Below are positions 54,711 through 64,000 of a stretch of 64,000 nucleotides of DNA, piece after piece. Under the pieces are notes generated by a model that was not told the origin of the DNA, did no database searches, and saw only the letters and a program-made list of their open reading frames with translations. The stretch is from Neoceratodus forsteri (lineage: Eukaryota; Chordata; Ceratodontiformes; Ceratodontidae), in the NCBI GenBank assembly GCA_016271365.2, contig CM028131.1, positions 284,895,001 through 284,959,000 on the forward strand, read 5' to 3'. The position numbers were made by a program, and so were the translations under genes. Numbering within the stretch: the stretch's first letter is position 1; every line of letters begins with the position of its first letter.

Positions 54711-55739
54711 ACAACCTTGCTTAAGAAGCTTTTGGCAGGCATAATGGACCTAGAGTTCCTTCTAACTTTGACCATGTTGTTTTGAAACTCAACACAGCTT
54801 TTCTCTTGCTGAAAACCAGCAAATTATTGCCATTGGCATAAAAAAGTTGATTCTTTCTAAGTTTATATTTTAATAATTTTGAAATCGTTTTTTTATATGA
54901 CAAACATGACATCATCAGCATAACATGGAGGTGAGAGAAGAGGAACCGGGAAACCATGAAAGTGCAAATTTGCATAACCTTATTTGTATTAAAACTAACT
55001 TTATTACTAATATACAGTATTTTGGTAAAAATAAGACATAAATGCACTATATGTTGCAATGCTTCTTTAAAGTAAATTTCAATTCCTAGAAAAGAGTGAC
55101 TAACTGGTAGCAATAAAAGTGGCAAGCTGAATTCTTGATGGACACATGCATTACCCAATAGAGATGCAGGGTCCATTTCTGTGGGCCAGTCAGTGGAGTA
55201 TTCATTGGTATAATGTACACCCCTTTAAGAATATTCCCCCCAAAAAAGGAAACGTGCTCTTCCTGTCCTTCCTATGAGCCATCAATGAGAGGGTGCTGCT
55301 CCCCATCACAGGAAACAAAAGTATGACTCCCAGGTCTTGCATTGTGCACATATATAGCAGTACTGTAATTAGGTACTACAGCCAGGGGTCATCAGGCAGC
55401 TGGTAAGGAATGGAAGATGGAACTTGGCAGCTCACTGACTGTAAGATTTAGGGTATGAATATAACTACTTCTCCAGTTACTTCCCTTCCTTGATGTTACT
55501 GTCGCCATTGAAAGAATTGGGGACTTTATACTTTGCTCTGTACTCACAGTAAATTATACAAAGGCAGAATCTTTGCCATAACTAAGAAAAAGGTTTTCTC
55601 AACAAAGATAATTTTTGTTCATGTACTGTAGATGAAATTTAGTTAATGGGAAATGCTGAGATCGTATGTTTTTTTTGGTAATCTTTAATGTCTCCTGCCA
55701 TGGTGGGCAAACAGAAACCCACCAGAAACTATAGGCATT
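54711..55739. other. No gene seen
   Basis: AT-rich sequence without domain evidence. A minus-strand open frame (55176-54721) has no recognised features and reads as low-complexity hydrophobic and basic residues. Confidence 0.4.
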
Positions 55740-55855
55740 TCAACTATGAGATCTTCAGTTCAAGCAGGATCCTAGTAACTGCATGACTCTGACCCTCAGC
55801 AAGTCACTTAACATCATGGTGCTCCAATTCTCTGAGCATTCAAGAGGTGCAAGCA
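55740..55855 (+). mobile_element. CORE-SINE fragment
   Basis: 'GACTCTGACCCTCAGCAAGT' followed by CACTTAACATCATGGTGCTCC is the CORE-type segment also present at 48.9 and 61.7 kb. A degenerate B-box-like 'CAGTTCAAGC' precedes it. The head is mostly lost. Confidence 0.6.
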
Positions 55856-56149
55856 CTTTGGCTCAGCTTAATGCAAACAAAGCCCCAGATGGAGATGCTC
55901 TCCCTGTGAACTTCCTCTAGTCACTGAGACTGCAGGTATGCCCAGTTCTACACAGAGCTTATATAGAGGCCAGACAAAAAATGGAAATTTCCTGCAGTCT
56001 TTTGGGAGGTGGTCATAACTGTAACTTTCTCCAGAATAAATAAGAATCATAGCAATCCAGCTCATTATAGACCCATCTCCCTGATAAATGGCTGCCCAAA
56101 TTCCTTGCTACTCTACTTAAACCTGTGACTAGTACCTACCCCTTAAGGT

Positions 56150-56649
56150 TCTGTGAAAATGTACTTTTGGCTGTCCCCAAGATTAGAACCTGCACTGGGA
56201 GATCATCCTCCATCTGTACAGCTCCTAACCTCTGGAACTCCATCCCACCTGATATATGCTACTGACCCTCTGTGCCTAGTTTTCGACTCAAATGCTGTGA
56301 ACATCTCCTCAGCTTGGCTCACTGTGCTTGCCCTTGAGCCTGTGCTATCTCTGTAATGTACTTACCATGTTTACATTTATTAATGTACATACTGTAAATT
56401 CTCTCAGTGCTGATGTATGTTCAGGTTACCCCAAGGTAATACTGTTCCATTATCCCCACATAAAATCCTTAAGATCCATAATGTTTAATGTATATTTTCT
56501 TCATTGGTACAACTGCTTGTTATTGCATGTAATCTCATCCTGTACTGAACCTATCTGTGTAACTTTCCTAGGTCATGTCTGAAAATAAACAGTGTTTGCC
56601 TAGCACACTTAGCTGGTTAACAAGACTAAATAAACTAAATAAATAAACA
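56150..56649 (+). mobile_element. 5'-truncated LINE 3' end inserted in the L1-like element
   Basis: It begins with a LINE ORF2 C-terminal-like stretch near 56210-56300 ('LWNSIPPDIC' in a decayed frame). It carries an AT-rich 3' UTR and ends in AATAAACTAAATAAATAAAC (about 56625-56649). The L1-like sequence flanks it. The tail resembles that of the LINE at 10.4-12.9 kb. No clear target duplication was seen. Confidence 0.6.
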
Positions 56650-57237
56650 CAGACACCAATGTCCTAGGTAAGGCATTGGTAAACAGCCTTGAACACACTA
56701 ACCAAAGCTAATGCAACCCCCACTAGTAGGATTCATAAAAGGCAGACTCACTCAGTTCTGACCACCACAGATCCCTAGCTACCATGTTCTTGTAGACTAG
56801 AGGTGGCACCTTACTCCATCTGCAACCATAGCTATTGACTTTGAAAAGGCTTTCAGCTCAGAAGACTGGGGCTACCTCTTCCACATCCTGTCCAGGATTG
56901 GTTTTAGTGAGACCTTTCTCTCTTGGGTGTGCAGCCTTTATCATAACCTGGTGGTCAAGGTGCTAACTAATGCTACTGTGTCACCACCATTTCCACTACA
57001 AAAGGGCACCTGCCAGGGATGCTCCTTCTCTTAGCTTATATTTGTACTAGCCGTGGAACCACTAGCTATTGCAATCAGAGAGATCCCTCTGTTCAGGGCC
57101 TCACTATTAGGGACAAGAAAGGTAGAACCTTTCTTTAAGCGGATGACCTTCTGGTTCTGGCTAAAGATGCCCCACAAGCTGTCTCTCCTCTCCTAGCCCT
57201 GTTAAGGAATTCTCTTGGTTATTCAGTGTAAGGATGA

Positions 57238-57806
57238 GGGCCGGCCTGGTGGCACAGAGGGTTGAGGCGCTGGCACCTTACCTCAAACCACGCCGGCAAC
57301 CCGGGTTCGGGAACGGACTCGGGTCGCTGGGGGTCGGCGGGGATGGGAGAGGATTGAGTATCCGAAGGACTGCTCTCCTCCCCGAGGGTGGGTTAGGGTG
57401 ATGCCTCGCTCTGTAGAGGCCCCCGGTGGAGACCAGGGGCACTACAAGAAGCGGCACGACATCAAGGGAACCAGAAAAAGCGGGGGAAAAAAAGTCCCAG
57501 ATTGGCCAGGATGACTGCAGATGATCTGCCGACACTGCTGAAGGACTCTTGTGGAGCCAGACCACCTCAGCAGCTCCCTGGGGCTGAGAGATAGAGTGTG
57601 CTGGCTGCCCCACCAGTGCCTTCCCCCGTCGGAGGAGAGGGACCCACTCGGCGTAGGGTTACGCCGAGCTACCCGAGGGTTGGCTGCGATCTGATGTAGG
57701 AGGTTCTAGGGGAGGACAGTAGGTGGGTGTCAGGGATCATGGCTGCCTGAAGGAAGTGGCAGATACAGGGCACATGGGAGGATAAAAGAAATAATGCAAA
57801 AAAAAA
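57238..57806 (+). mobile_element. tRNA-headed SINE, sense copy, about 570 bp
   Basis: The head 'GGCCTGGTGGCACAGAGGG' and B box GGTTCGGGAAC (57304-57314) are followed by a long GC-rich body and a short A-run. It matches the antisense copy at 38541-39136. A candidate duplication is AAGGATGA (57230-57237) on the left and AACGATGA (57807-57814) on the right, with one mismatch. It interrupts the L1-like RT, whose reading resumes afterwards. Confidence 0.8.
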
Positions 57807-58540
57807 AACGATGAATCCCAATGAAATAGAGGTTCTCACCCTTCATGCTTCCTGCACTACTGCATTTTTAGACTCCTGGGCATGAAATGGGCTCCACAGG
57901 GTACCACCTACTTAGGTATTTGCCTCCTCCTGATGTTCACCAGTGGGCCAATACCAGCCTCACCCGTCTGGTATTCATTCTTAAAAAGGAACTGGAAAGA
58001 TGGTGGCATCACAAACTGTCAGTGGAGAGGAAGATGGTGGCCTTGAAGATGGTTTCAACCCCTGAGCTCCTGCACTGCTTGTCTCACACTACTATCACTA
58101 TACCCTGCCATTGGTTTCTCAAAATAGGGATGCTGGGAGATTTTCTATGAGAGGGTAAGCACCAGATATATAATAGGCTAAAGCTCTGGTCACACTGGAG
58201 GAGAGGGGGATGGGCTTGCCATGGCTTACAGATTATTACTTGGCTTTCTTGGATGCCCAGAACCTTCCATGATTTTCTGACCCCAGGTCTCTGGCACCTC
58301 AGTGGATCTGGATGAACTGGCACTGAGAAAAGATATTACCCCAGGGGCCCTATTATATTCTAATGATCATAGATGGAGAAAGCTTCCATTCACCATCCAT
58401 GGTTCCATATATATTTGGGAAACCCTATCTAAACCACTTAGGTTACCCTTAGTCACTATGGTGATTTGTTCTTTGTGGAATAGCCCTCTACGACAAATTG
58501 ATTGCAAAACCATCTGTTTGCCAAAACGGCAGCAATCTGG

Positions 58541-58860
58541 AGTATCAATCAATCAATCAAAGTTTATTTTTTCAAAGCGCCTTTCTAAATCCAAGGCACA
58601 TGTACTAGTATAAAAAATAATAAAACAAATTTAAAACATTAACAAATAAAATCCAGCAATAAATTACCATTCAATAATGGCTTAATAACCAGGGTAGGCT
58701 AAGCTAAATAAATGTGCCTTAAGTGTAGTGTGTCAAGGACCATTGTGGCAGGATCGGACTGCTTGAACAGTTTCCAAGTTCTAAGAGCAAAATACAGTCT
58801 ACCACAGGGCGATCTGTAGAAATATTTCCAAATCAGAAGTAGTATCTCTAAGGGCTAACA
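58541..58860 (-). mobile_element. L2-like LINE 3' end, antisense
   Basis: The left end is (ATCA)n-type, ATCAATCAATCAATCAAAG at 58541, then TTTATTTTTTCAAAGCGCC. On the minus strand this reads as GGCGCTTTGAAAAAATAAA and a TGAT-repeat tail, the pattern of L2-type 3' ends. No coding block is retained with certainty. Confidence 0.65.
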
Positions 58861-60868
58861 ATACTTCGCAACCCTTTACATTCCTCTCCACTGTCAAAGT
58901 AGTGCAGGGACTCAGTAACCATAGCAACTAATAGGCAAATGGACTATTTTACACAGTCTGCATGCAATAAGGTAATTTTAGATATGTATAAAATGTGTTT
59001 ATATTATTGTATTTTATTTTTTAACATGCCCATTTTACATAAGCAATAAGACACTCCGGGGTATGTGCTGTGGAGGGTTTACCACACAGCCAGGGGTTGA
59101 AAGCACTTCACCTGCAGCGTTGTACCTCACAATGTCCTTAGCATGCGGTAAACCCTACACAACCCATATCCTGTCATGTCATGTTGCTTAAATAAACCCC
59201 TCAAGCCTCTCTCTCTCTCTCTCTCTCATGGTTTATGTGGCATTACACACCTTGAGTGTACAAGACCATCATTCTGCACTGCTGCTCATGCATTATTTTC
59301 TATATAATTATCAGTTATCACTTTTGATACATAGATAACCATGTTGTAATTATCATTATAAATTTTGTTATCATTTTACAAATGTTATAAGTGTAATAGT
59401 CCACTCCAGGTGTGCATCACTGCTGTAATAACCTGACTTCCTTGGTGACTGAAGGCCCCTTGGCTGCACCTTGGGCCTCACAAACCACCCAGGTTGTTTG
59501 GTTATTACAATATTGTCACACTCCTGATCGTAAATTATTCCTTATGTAACAACTGTCCTTGTGTAACCAAAAGCTGTCAATTAAACGTATAGCTCTCAAA
59601 GCATGCGGCACAGACTCGGTGGGAGGAGGGCAAGGCCATCATTTCTCTCCCTCCCTCCCTCACTCACTCACACACTCTCAAGCTCTTAGTAGGCAGTTAA
59701 CTGAAGACCACACACCCTGTCCATTCACAGTTGGGCATTGTCCTCCTCCAACAAATACAACCCTCCCCAACCGGGTGGCCCCTGAGCAAGAGGCAACAGT
59801 TTTATTCACTCAGTGGGACTAGTGACTATAAAAAAATTAAACACTGGTGGGTGGGTTCAATCCCGAATTTTAAAAACACTCTTTGCTCTCAGTGTTTATG
59901 TAGCATCCTATTTCTTGGATGTATAAAATTCTAGTTACCCCAACCCATGTATTAGTTTCTATGTATTGCTCTGTATGTTAAAGTGTACTTACACATTCTG
60001 TTTCAGTTCTAGTAGAAACAAAAGATATGGCTGGAATCTTAAATGGTGTAGCAGTCATGTATTCTCCTAGTGGCTACACAGTTGGCACCACTTATAATGT
60101 TCGTCCTTATAATGGACAGCCGCTTATAGCTATCATTTTTCGCCAGCCCAAACCTCCATCATAGGAATACCATATAAAACCTGCTGGTTATAATGAACTT
60201 TATATAATAGGGATGAAGAGATATGCTATCACTTAAAAAGGTATATCTCCACCCCCTACTGATAACTTAAATGTGATGTGTACACAGAGGAAAACTAGTA
60301 AAAATATCACCACTTTATACATGTCAAGTTAAAACATCACCCGTCTACACGTCACCTCATAAACCCACCAAATGAAATCATTTTTGCACATAAAATGAGC
60401 CCACATACTTTTCATTTCACTGCAATGTCCAATTCTCCGATCTATAAACATCACTAAAATCACTCATGCCAAAGCTCAAATTCTGCCATACGATTGCAGT
60501 ACTAAAAAAAAAAAAAAAATCTTTTAAAACTACTTATAAACTTAACATCCTGCCTAAAAGAATACCACACGCCAAAGCAAAATGACCAGGAACTAATGCA
60601 ACAACCAATCACAAAACAGAAACAAAACAACAACCAATCACACACACACTCAAACTACCACAACCAATCCACACACATCAGGAAGTACCAAATCATTATC
60701 CATTGAATATCACACTAACAAACAAACACCCAATCAGAAACCCAATAGAAGACATCACGCAGCAAAACATACACACACTAAACACTGAAACAAATAAATT
60801 ATAGGCATCTAAACTGCAATTTTATGAATTCTATTGACAAACAAATACCCCTATTGCATAAAACGCAT
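58861..60868. other. No gene seen; (CT)n at 59207-59227
   Basis: About 2 kb of mostly unassigned sequence. A (CT)n microsatellite is at 59207-59227. Frames at 59559-59822 and 59731-59934 have no recognisable domain. An A-run lies near 60506-60519. Confidence 0.4.
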
Positions 60869-61005
60869 ACGTGATGGCAAGGGTTGTGATATGGCATATG
60901 TTTTAACCGGTAAGTGAGCTGGGAATAATCACTCAGGCTCCAATGCACTCGAGCTCACTTACCACTCATTAAGATATATGCCATATCACACCCCTTGCCA
61001 TCACA
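60869..61005. repeat. Palindrome with arms of about 50 bp
   Basis: GTGATGGCAAGGGTTGTGAT (60871 onward) through TAAGTGAGCT (60911-60920) pairs with AGCTCACTTA (60952-60961) through ATCACACCCCTTGCCATCAC (ending 61004). A few mismatches and about 30 nt of spacer. It may be a small MITE or a cruciform-forming element. Confidence 0.85.
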
Positions 61006-61625
61006 TATCCCTTTAATACAAACCACATATAGCAGCCACCAGAGCCCTGATTAGGTGTGAATGTGAGCTCCCAGCATTTGGCAGTCAACATTACCTGCTA
61101 GCGGCTGGATTACTGTAATCAACAGTTAACTGTTAACAATCAATTCTCACCTGATCAGTGGGTACTTAAGGTACTTTTTACCTGTTCTGTCCAAGCACTG
61201 CTCTCCTGTGCATCAGAAAACGGTGGCATTTGTTTTTGCTAAATTTGTAGGAGAATGTCAGCCCCACAGCCGTCAATGTCTGGCTCTCAGACAACAAGAA
61301 CTGCCATCACTCTCACTCTCACTCACACATGTCAAAATGCTACAGGAGACTGAGTGAATGCCTAAGCTCAGTCTCCGTGACGTGGCAGCACATTTTAAGA
61401 TTCCTAAGTCTACAAGAAATCACCAAGTTCATGAAGGTTGAGCAGCAATGAAATTAAAAGTGTTGAGCGAGGGTGAGCAGGGGTGACCGGACATTAACTT
61501 GCTACAGTAACAAGTGTCTTTATTTCTTTATTTTTCTGTTAAAATAATAGACTAACAGATTTGATGCCGCAATAGTGGCGATTGTTTTAATTCTTTAATT
61601 GTTAATTTAATAGTGTTTAATTTTA
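61006..61625. other. No gene seen
   Basis: Unassigned sequence between the palindrome and the SINE. Confidence 0.35.
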
Positions 61626-61808
61626 GGAGGCAGTATAACGCAGTGGGTTAAGGCTCTGAGCTGCAGATCTGAAGACTTGGGTTTGAATCCCACAGCTGCC
61701 TAGGTGCATACTGTTTGATCCTGAGCAAGTCACTTAATTTTCTTGTGCACTCAGGTCGCATCTGGAAACAAGCTTCAGCTTAGTGTGCTACTCCTGGTTA
61801 AAACAATG
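61626..61808 (+). mobile_element. MIR-like CORE-SINE, second copy
   Basis: Head AGGAGGCAGTATAACGCAGT (61626), B box GGTTTGAATCC (61680-61690), CORE-type segment 'ATCCTGAGCAAGTCACTTAA' and 3' end 'AGTGTGCTACTCCTGGTTAA'. It is nearly colinear with 48801-49000. Confidence 0.85.
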
Positions 61809-62644
61809 TTCCCCTATTATGCCTTATGTACTCGCACTAACACTCACGCCAACATGTGAACACTAGTACAGTACTGCATGCACCACTTTAAGGGCCTGCC
61901 TGGTCACCTGCCAAGTCACTGACATGCTCAAGGTGAAATCAGACACTGTTTATAGTGGACAAATCAATATTTCACAGATACATTGGCTATAAGCTGTGCC
62001 GACTGTACTTGTATGTTTTATAGTACACAGAAAATGATCACTTATGCTCATCATCTTACCTCTGTGACATTGCTCTGTGGTTATATATTATAAACATTGT
62101 GTTGTCTGCTGAAAATATTTAGGAAAAAAGAAATACAAATAATTTATTGTTATTGATGTCTGTTATCATGAGGAAATGAGAAACTGGGAAAGACATTAGA
62201 AGATCTTTTGGCTTTAAGGCTGAAGCCAGATGTGAGGAACTCATATGCCACAGACGCCAGACTTGGTAACTGTAAACTAGCCTTCACCTCATGTATTTGG
62301 CAACAGTTTGTAGTCTGCATGGTTGAAGTACAATGGTCCTATGGTGGAATGCTGAACAAACACACAGATATACTGTACATGTAAAAACCAAATCAACTTA
62401 AAGGGACGTCAGCCCTTCTCAGGTCTCAAACCGTCCCTAGTTTAAAACACACATTTTAAGACTGCTTATCTTCTGTAGAATGTACAGAGGTAGCTGGTAA
62501 TTTGACTCTGATTCCTTTTGTCTTTTTAAAAGTGAAAACCAGACCACCCACCATACTGGTGTTACCACACAAAAATATATTTTTTTACATTTCTTGATTA
62601 ACTCCCTCTGCATCTTTCCAGGACTTGGGAACACCCCCAACACA
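61809..62644. other. No gene seen
   Basis: AT-rich unassigned sequence. The short minus-strand open frame 62643-62437 shows no domain. Confidence 0.35.
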
Positions 62645-62652
62645 GTCTAGAC

Positions 62653-62994
62653 CAGTGGTGGGCAACCTGAAATAACCTGAGGGCCGCATATGTGGCCCTC
62701 AAACTCCCTTGAGGGCCGCATGATCACGCATGACCCGGACCGGACCGATTTCACCAGAAAATTAATTAAACGTGACAGCTCTGAATGAAAAAAGAAACTA
62801 TATTTAATGGACTGGTAACATCATTAAAAGTTTAAAACAGTATAAATAGTATTAAATGAAGTTAAAACTCAGTTTATTTCTCTTTTAAGCAGTGTAGTGC
62901 AGTCCCGTTGTGGTGGCAGAAATGTTCTCAGGGGCCACAGCTTAACCCGCTATGGGCCGCATGCCGCCCGTGGGCCACAGGTTGCCCACCACTG
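62653..62994. mobile_element. Non-autonomous hAT-type DNA transposon (MITE), 342 bp
   Basis: Perfect 17-bp terminal inverted repeats: CAGTGGTGGGCAACCTG (62653-62669) and its reverse complement (62978-62994). A perfect 8-bp target duplication GTCTAGAC lies at 62645-62652 and 62995-63002. An 8-bp duplication with a CAG...CTG end is the signature of hAT elements. There is no coding capacity, so it depends on a transposase supplied elsewhere. The perfect ends point to a fairly recent insertion. Confidence 0.95.
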
Positions 62995-63002
62995 GTCTAG
63001 AC

Positions 63003-63222
63003 ACTCAAGATGCAATAGGAGGACAGAAGACTACTGCAGCATAACTGACAGCACCGTTTGGGGGCGTTCCTAATATTCAGGAAGTAAGCAGTAAGAGTAG
63101 AGCAAGGATTTGAAATAAAACAAGGTTAGGTATAATTGGACCATTAGTATGCATTCCAGTTCTACTAAAAAAAGAGGCAGATAAAACAACCAGCAACACC
63201 ACTGAAGTTTACAGAAGATAAG
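63003..63222. other. No gene seen
   Basis: Short unassigned stretch between the hAT element and the LTR-like repeat. Confidence 0.3.
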
Positions 63223-64000
63223 TGTAACCCCCTTGTTACCCGGGGTTACTAGAATCCCAGTAAGACCTAGTGGTAGGCAGGGAAGGCAGCTTGTGAAACT
63301 CCAGTTCAATGGGTTTCACACTGTCTCACTCTATTCTCAGTCTCAGCTGAGACTGAGGGATGACATCACCATAGAACTATCGCAGCTGCATGAGCCACAA
63401 TGGAATCTGCAGCAGGGAGTTGAAGTAGAATGTTGGGAGGTTTGAACAGTAGTCTGTAAGTCAGTTGATGTTTGGAGCTTGCTGAGGGAGCAGCACAGCA
63501 GCTCTGGTTAGGCTCTTGGAGCCTCAGCCCTGACATAGGGCTACATTTAGGTAAAAGGGTGTGTGTCTCCACCAAAAGAGAGACACAGAAGCAGTTTGTA
63601 AGTGGTGGAGACCGCTGATTCGGGTCTCAGTGCCCCCTCCCTCCAGGGATGGGGGCAGAAAGGGTTTTCTGCATATTCAAGGGGCAACCCCCCTGGTTCT
63701 GCTACTAGTGGAGAAGCTGTCTATTTGTTCAAGAGTTTTTCAGGAAACAAGAAGATTTGTGAATCACCTGTGGGGCACCTGCAACTGGAGGGTGAGTGTT
63801 TGCTCTTCCTAAAGGGCCTATGTTTTTCACCCTGGGACTTGTGTGATAGTGGGGATTGTACTACTGAAATAGTGGGAGGCCTAGAGTAATAGGCTTAGTC
63901 AAAAAGTAAAAGTATGTTCAAGTCCAGCACTTATGGGAAGTCAAGACAATGTAGAGGAGATGTGACATACATCTACCCAGTAATCTACACTGCCAAGCTT
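63223..64000 (+). repeat. LTR-like repeat start, runs off the window
   Basis: TGTAACCCCC at 63223 opens it. The 27-base start can fold: GTAACCCC (63224-63231) faces GGGGTTAC (63242-63249). The same TGTAACCCCC opening is found at 34628, so the two may be related LTRs, although I see no extended match between them. No end is visible. The frames 63233-63445, 63561-63812 and 63602-63889 show no domain and are not called. Confidence 0.4.

Larger units (their letters stand above)
55856..58540 (+). pseudogene. L1-like LINE ORF2 (RT region), heavily decayed, with two insertions
   Basis: Readable blocks are 'AQLNANKAPDGDALPVNF' (near 55864), 'AFSSEDWGYLFHILSRIG' (near 56850), 'FVLAVEPLAIAI' (near 57044) and the catalytic box at 57133-57150. 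That box reads stop-Ala-Asp-Asp-Leu-Leu: the codon expected to be Tyr or Phe is TAA (57136-57138). After the SINE at 57238, 'QWANTSLTRLVFILKKELER' (near 57915) and weaker matches to about 58540 continue. A LINE 3' end is inserted at 56150-56649. The order matches L1/Tx1 RT. Confidence 0.8.

Noticed and set aside
54721..55176. 151-codon minus-strand frame
   Set aside because: Low-complexity hydrophobic and basic product in AT-rich DNA, no recognised domain, no splice or start support.

Overview
The window looks like vertebrate nuclear DNA made almost entirely of transposable-element remains nested inside one another. I found no convincing intact host gene, no rRNA or tRNA gene, no operon and no bacterial-style signals. 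Most short open frames are element fragments or chance frames. The element mix is CR1-clade LINEs with 8-bp TTTCTATG 3' tails and an esterase ORF1, L2-like and L1/Tx1-like LINEs, a Ty3/Gypsy pol, MIR-like CORE-SINEs, hAT-type MITEs and LTR-like ends. This fits a TE-rich tetrapod or lobe-finned fish genome. An amphibian such as a caecilian is my best guess, but it is inferred from general resemblance and not proven.

Layout. 0-1.9 kb: decayed 3' end of a Gypsy pol with a possible LTR. 2.7-3.9 kb: antisense CR1 3' end split by a MITE. 5.9-6.1 kb: hairpin cluster. 6.7-17.2 kb: one sense CR1 element (ORF1 esterase, endonuclease, reverse transcriptase, 3' tail), split in its endonuclease by a 6.2-kb block flanked by AGAAGTT. 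That block holds another LINE, a short exon-like segment and a 160-bp tandem repeat. 17.6-25.4 kb: sense L1-like element, split in its endonuclease by an antisense LINE ('LINE-B', flanked by GATTTAT), which in turn contains an L2-like LINE and a CR1 tail. 25.5-26.1 kb: another CR1 fragment.

26-39.4 kb: an unassigned sense LINE ('LINE-X') with a minisatellite and ORF1. Its endonuclease was hit twice at the same site, by an antisense L1/Tx1-like element (30.3-38.5 kb, itself holding a 1.6-kb solo-LTR-like insert) and by an antisense tRNA-headed SINE (38.5-39.1 kb). 39.4-54.7 kb: a domain of related AT-rich repeats in both orientations, with long palindromes, short-palindrome arrays, tandem arrays and microsatellites. 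I do not recognise its family. 54.7-64 kb: mostly unannotated sequence with CORE-SINEs, a degenerate L1 with two insertions, an antisense L2-like 3' end, a palindrome, a textbook hAT MITE, and the start of an LTR-like repeat running off the right edge.

The elements do not work together as a pathway. What the window records is a stratigraphy, in which target-site duplications and rejoined reading frames give the order of insertion. Clade names rest on motif recognition by eye. Boundaries without a stated duplication are approximate, often to tens or hundreds of bases.
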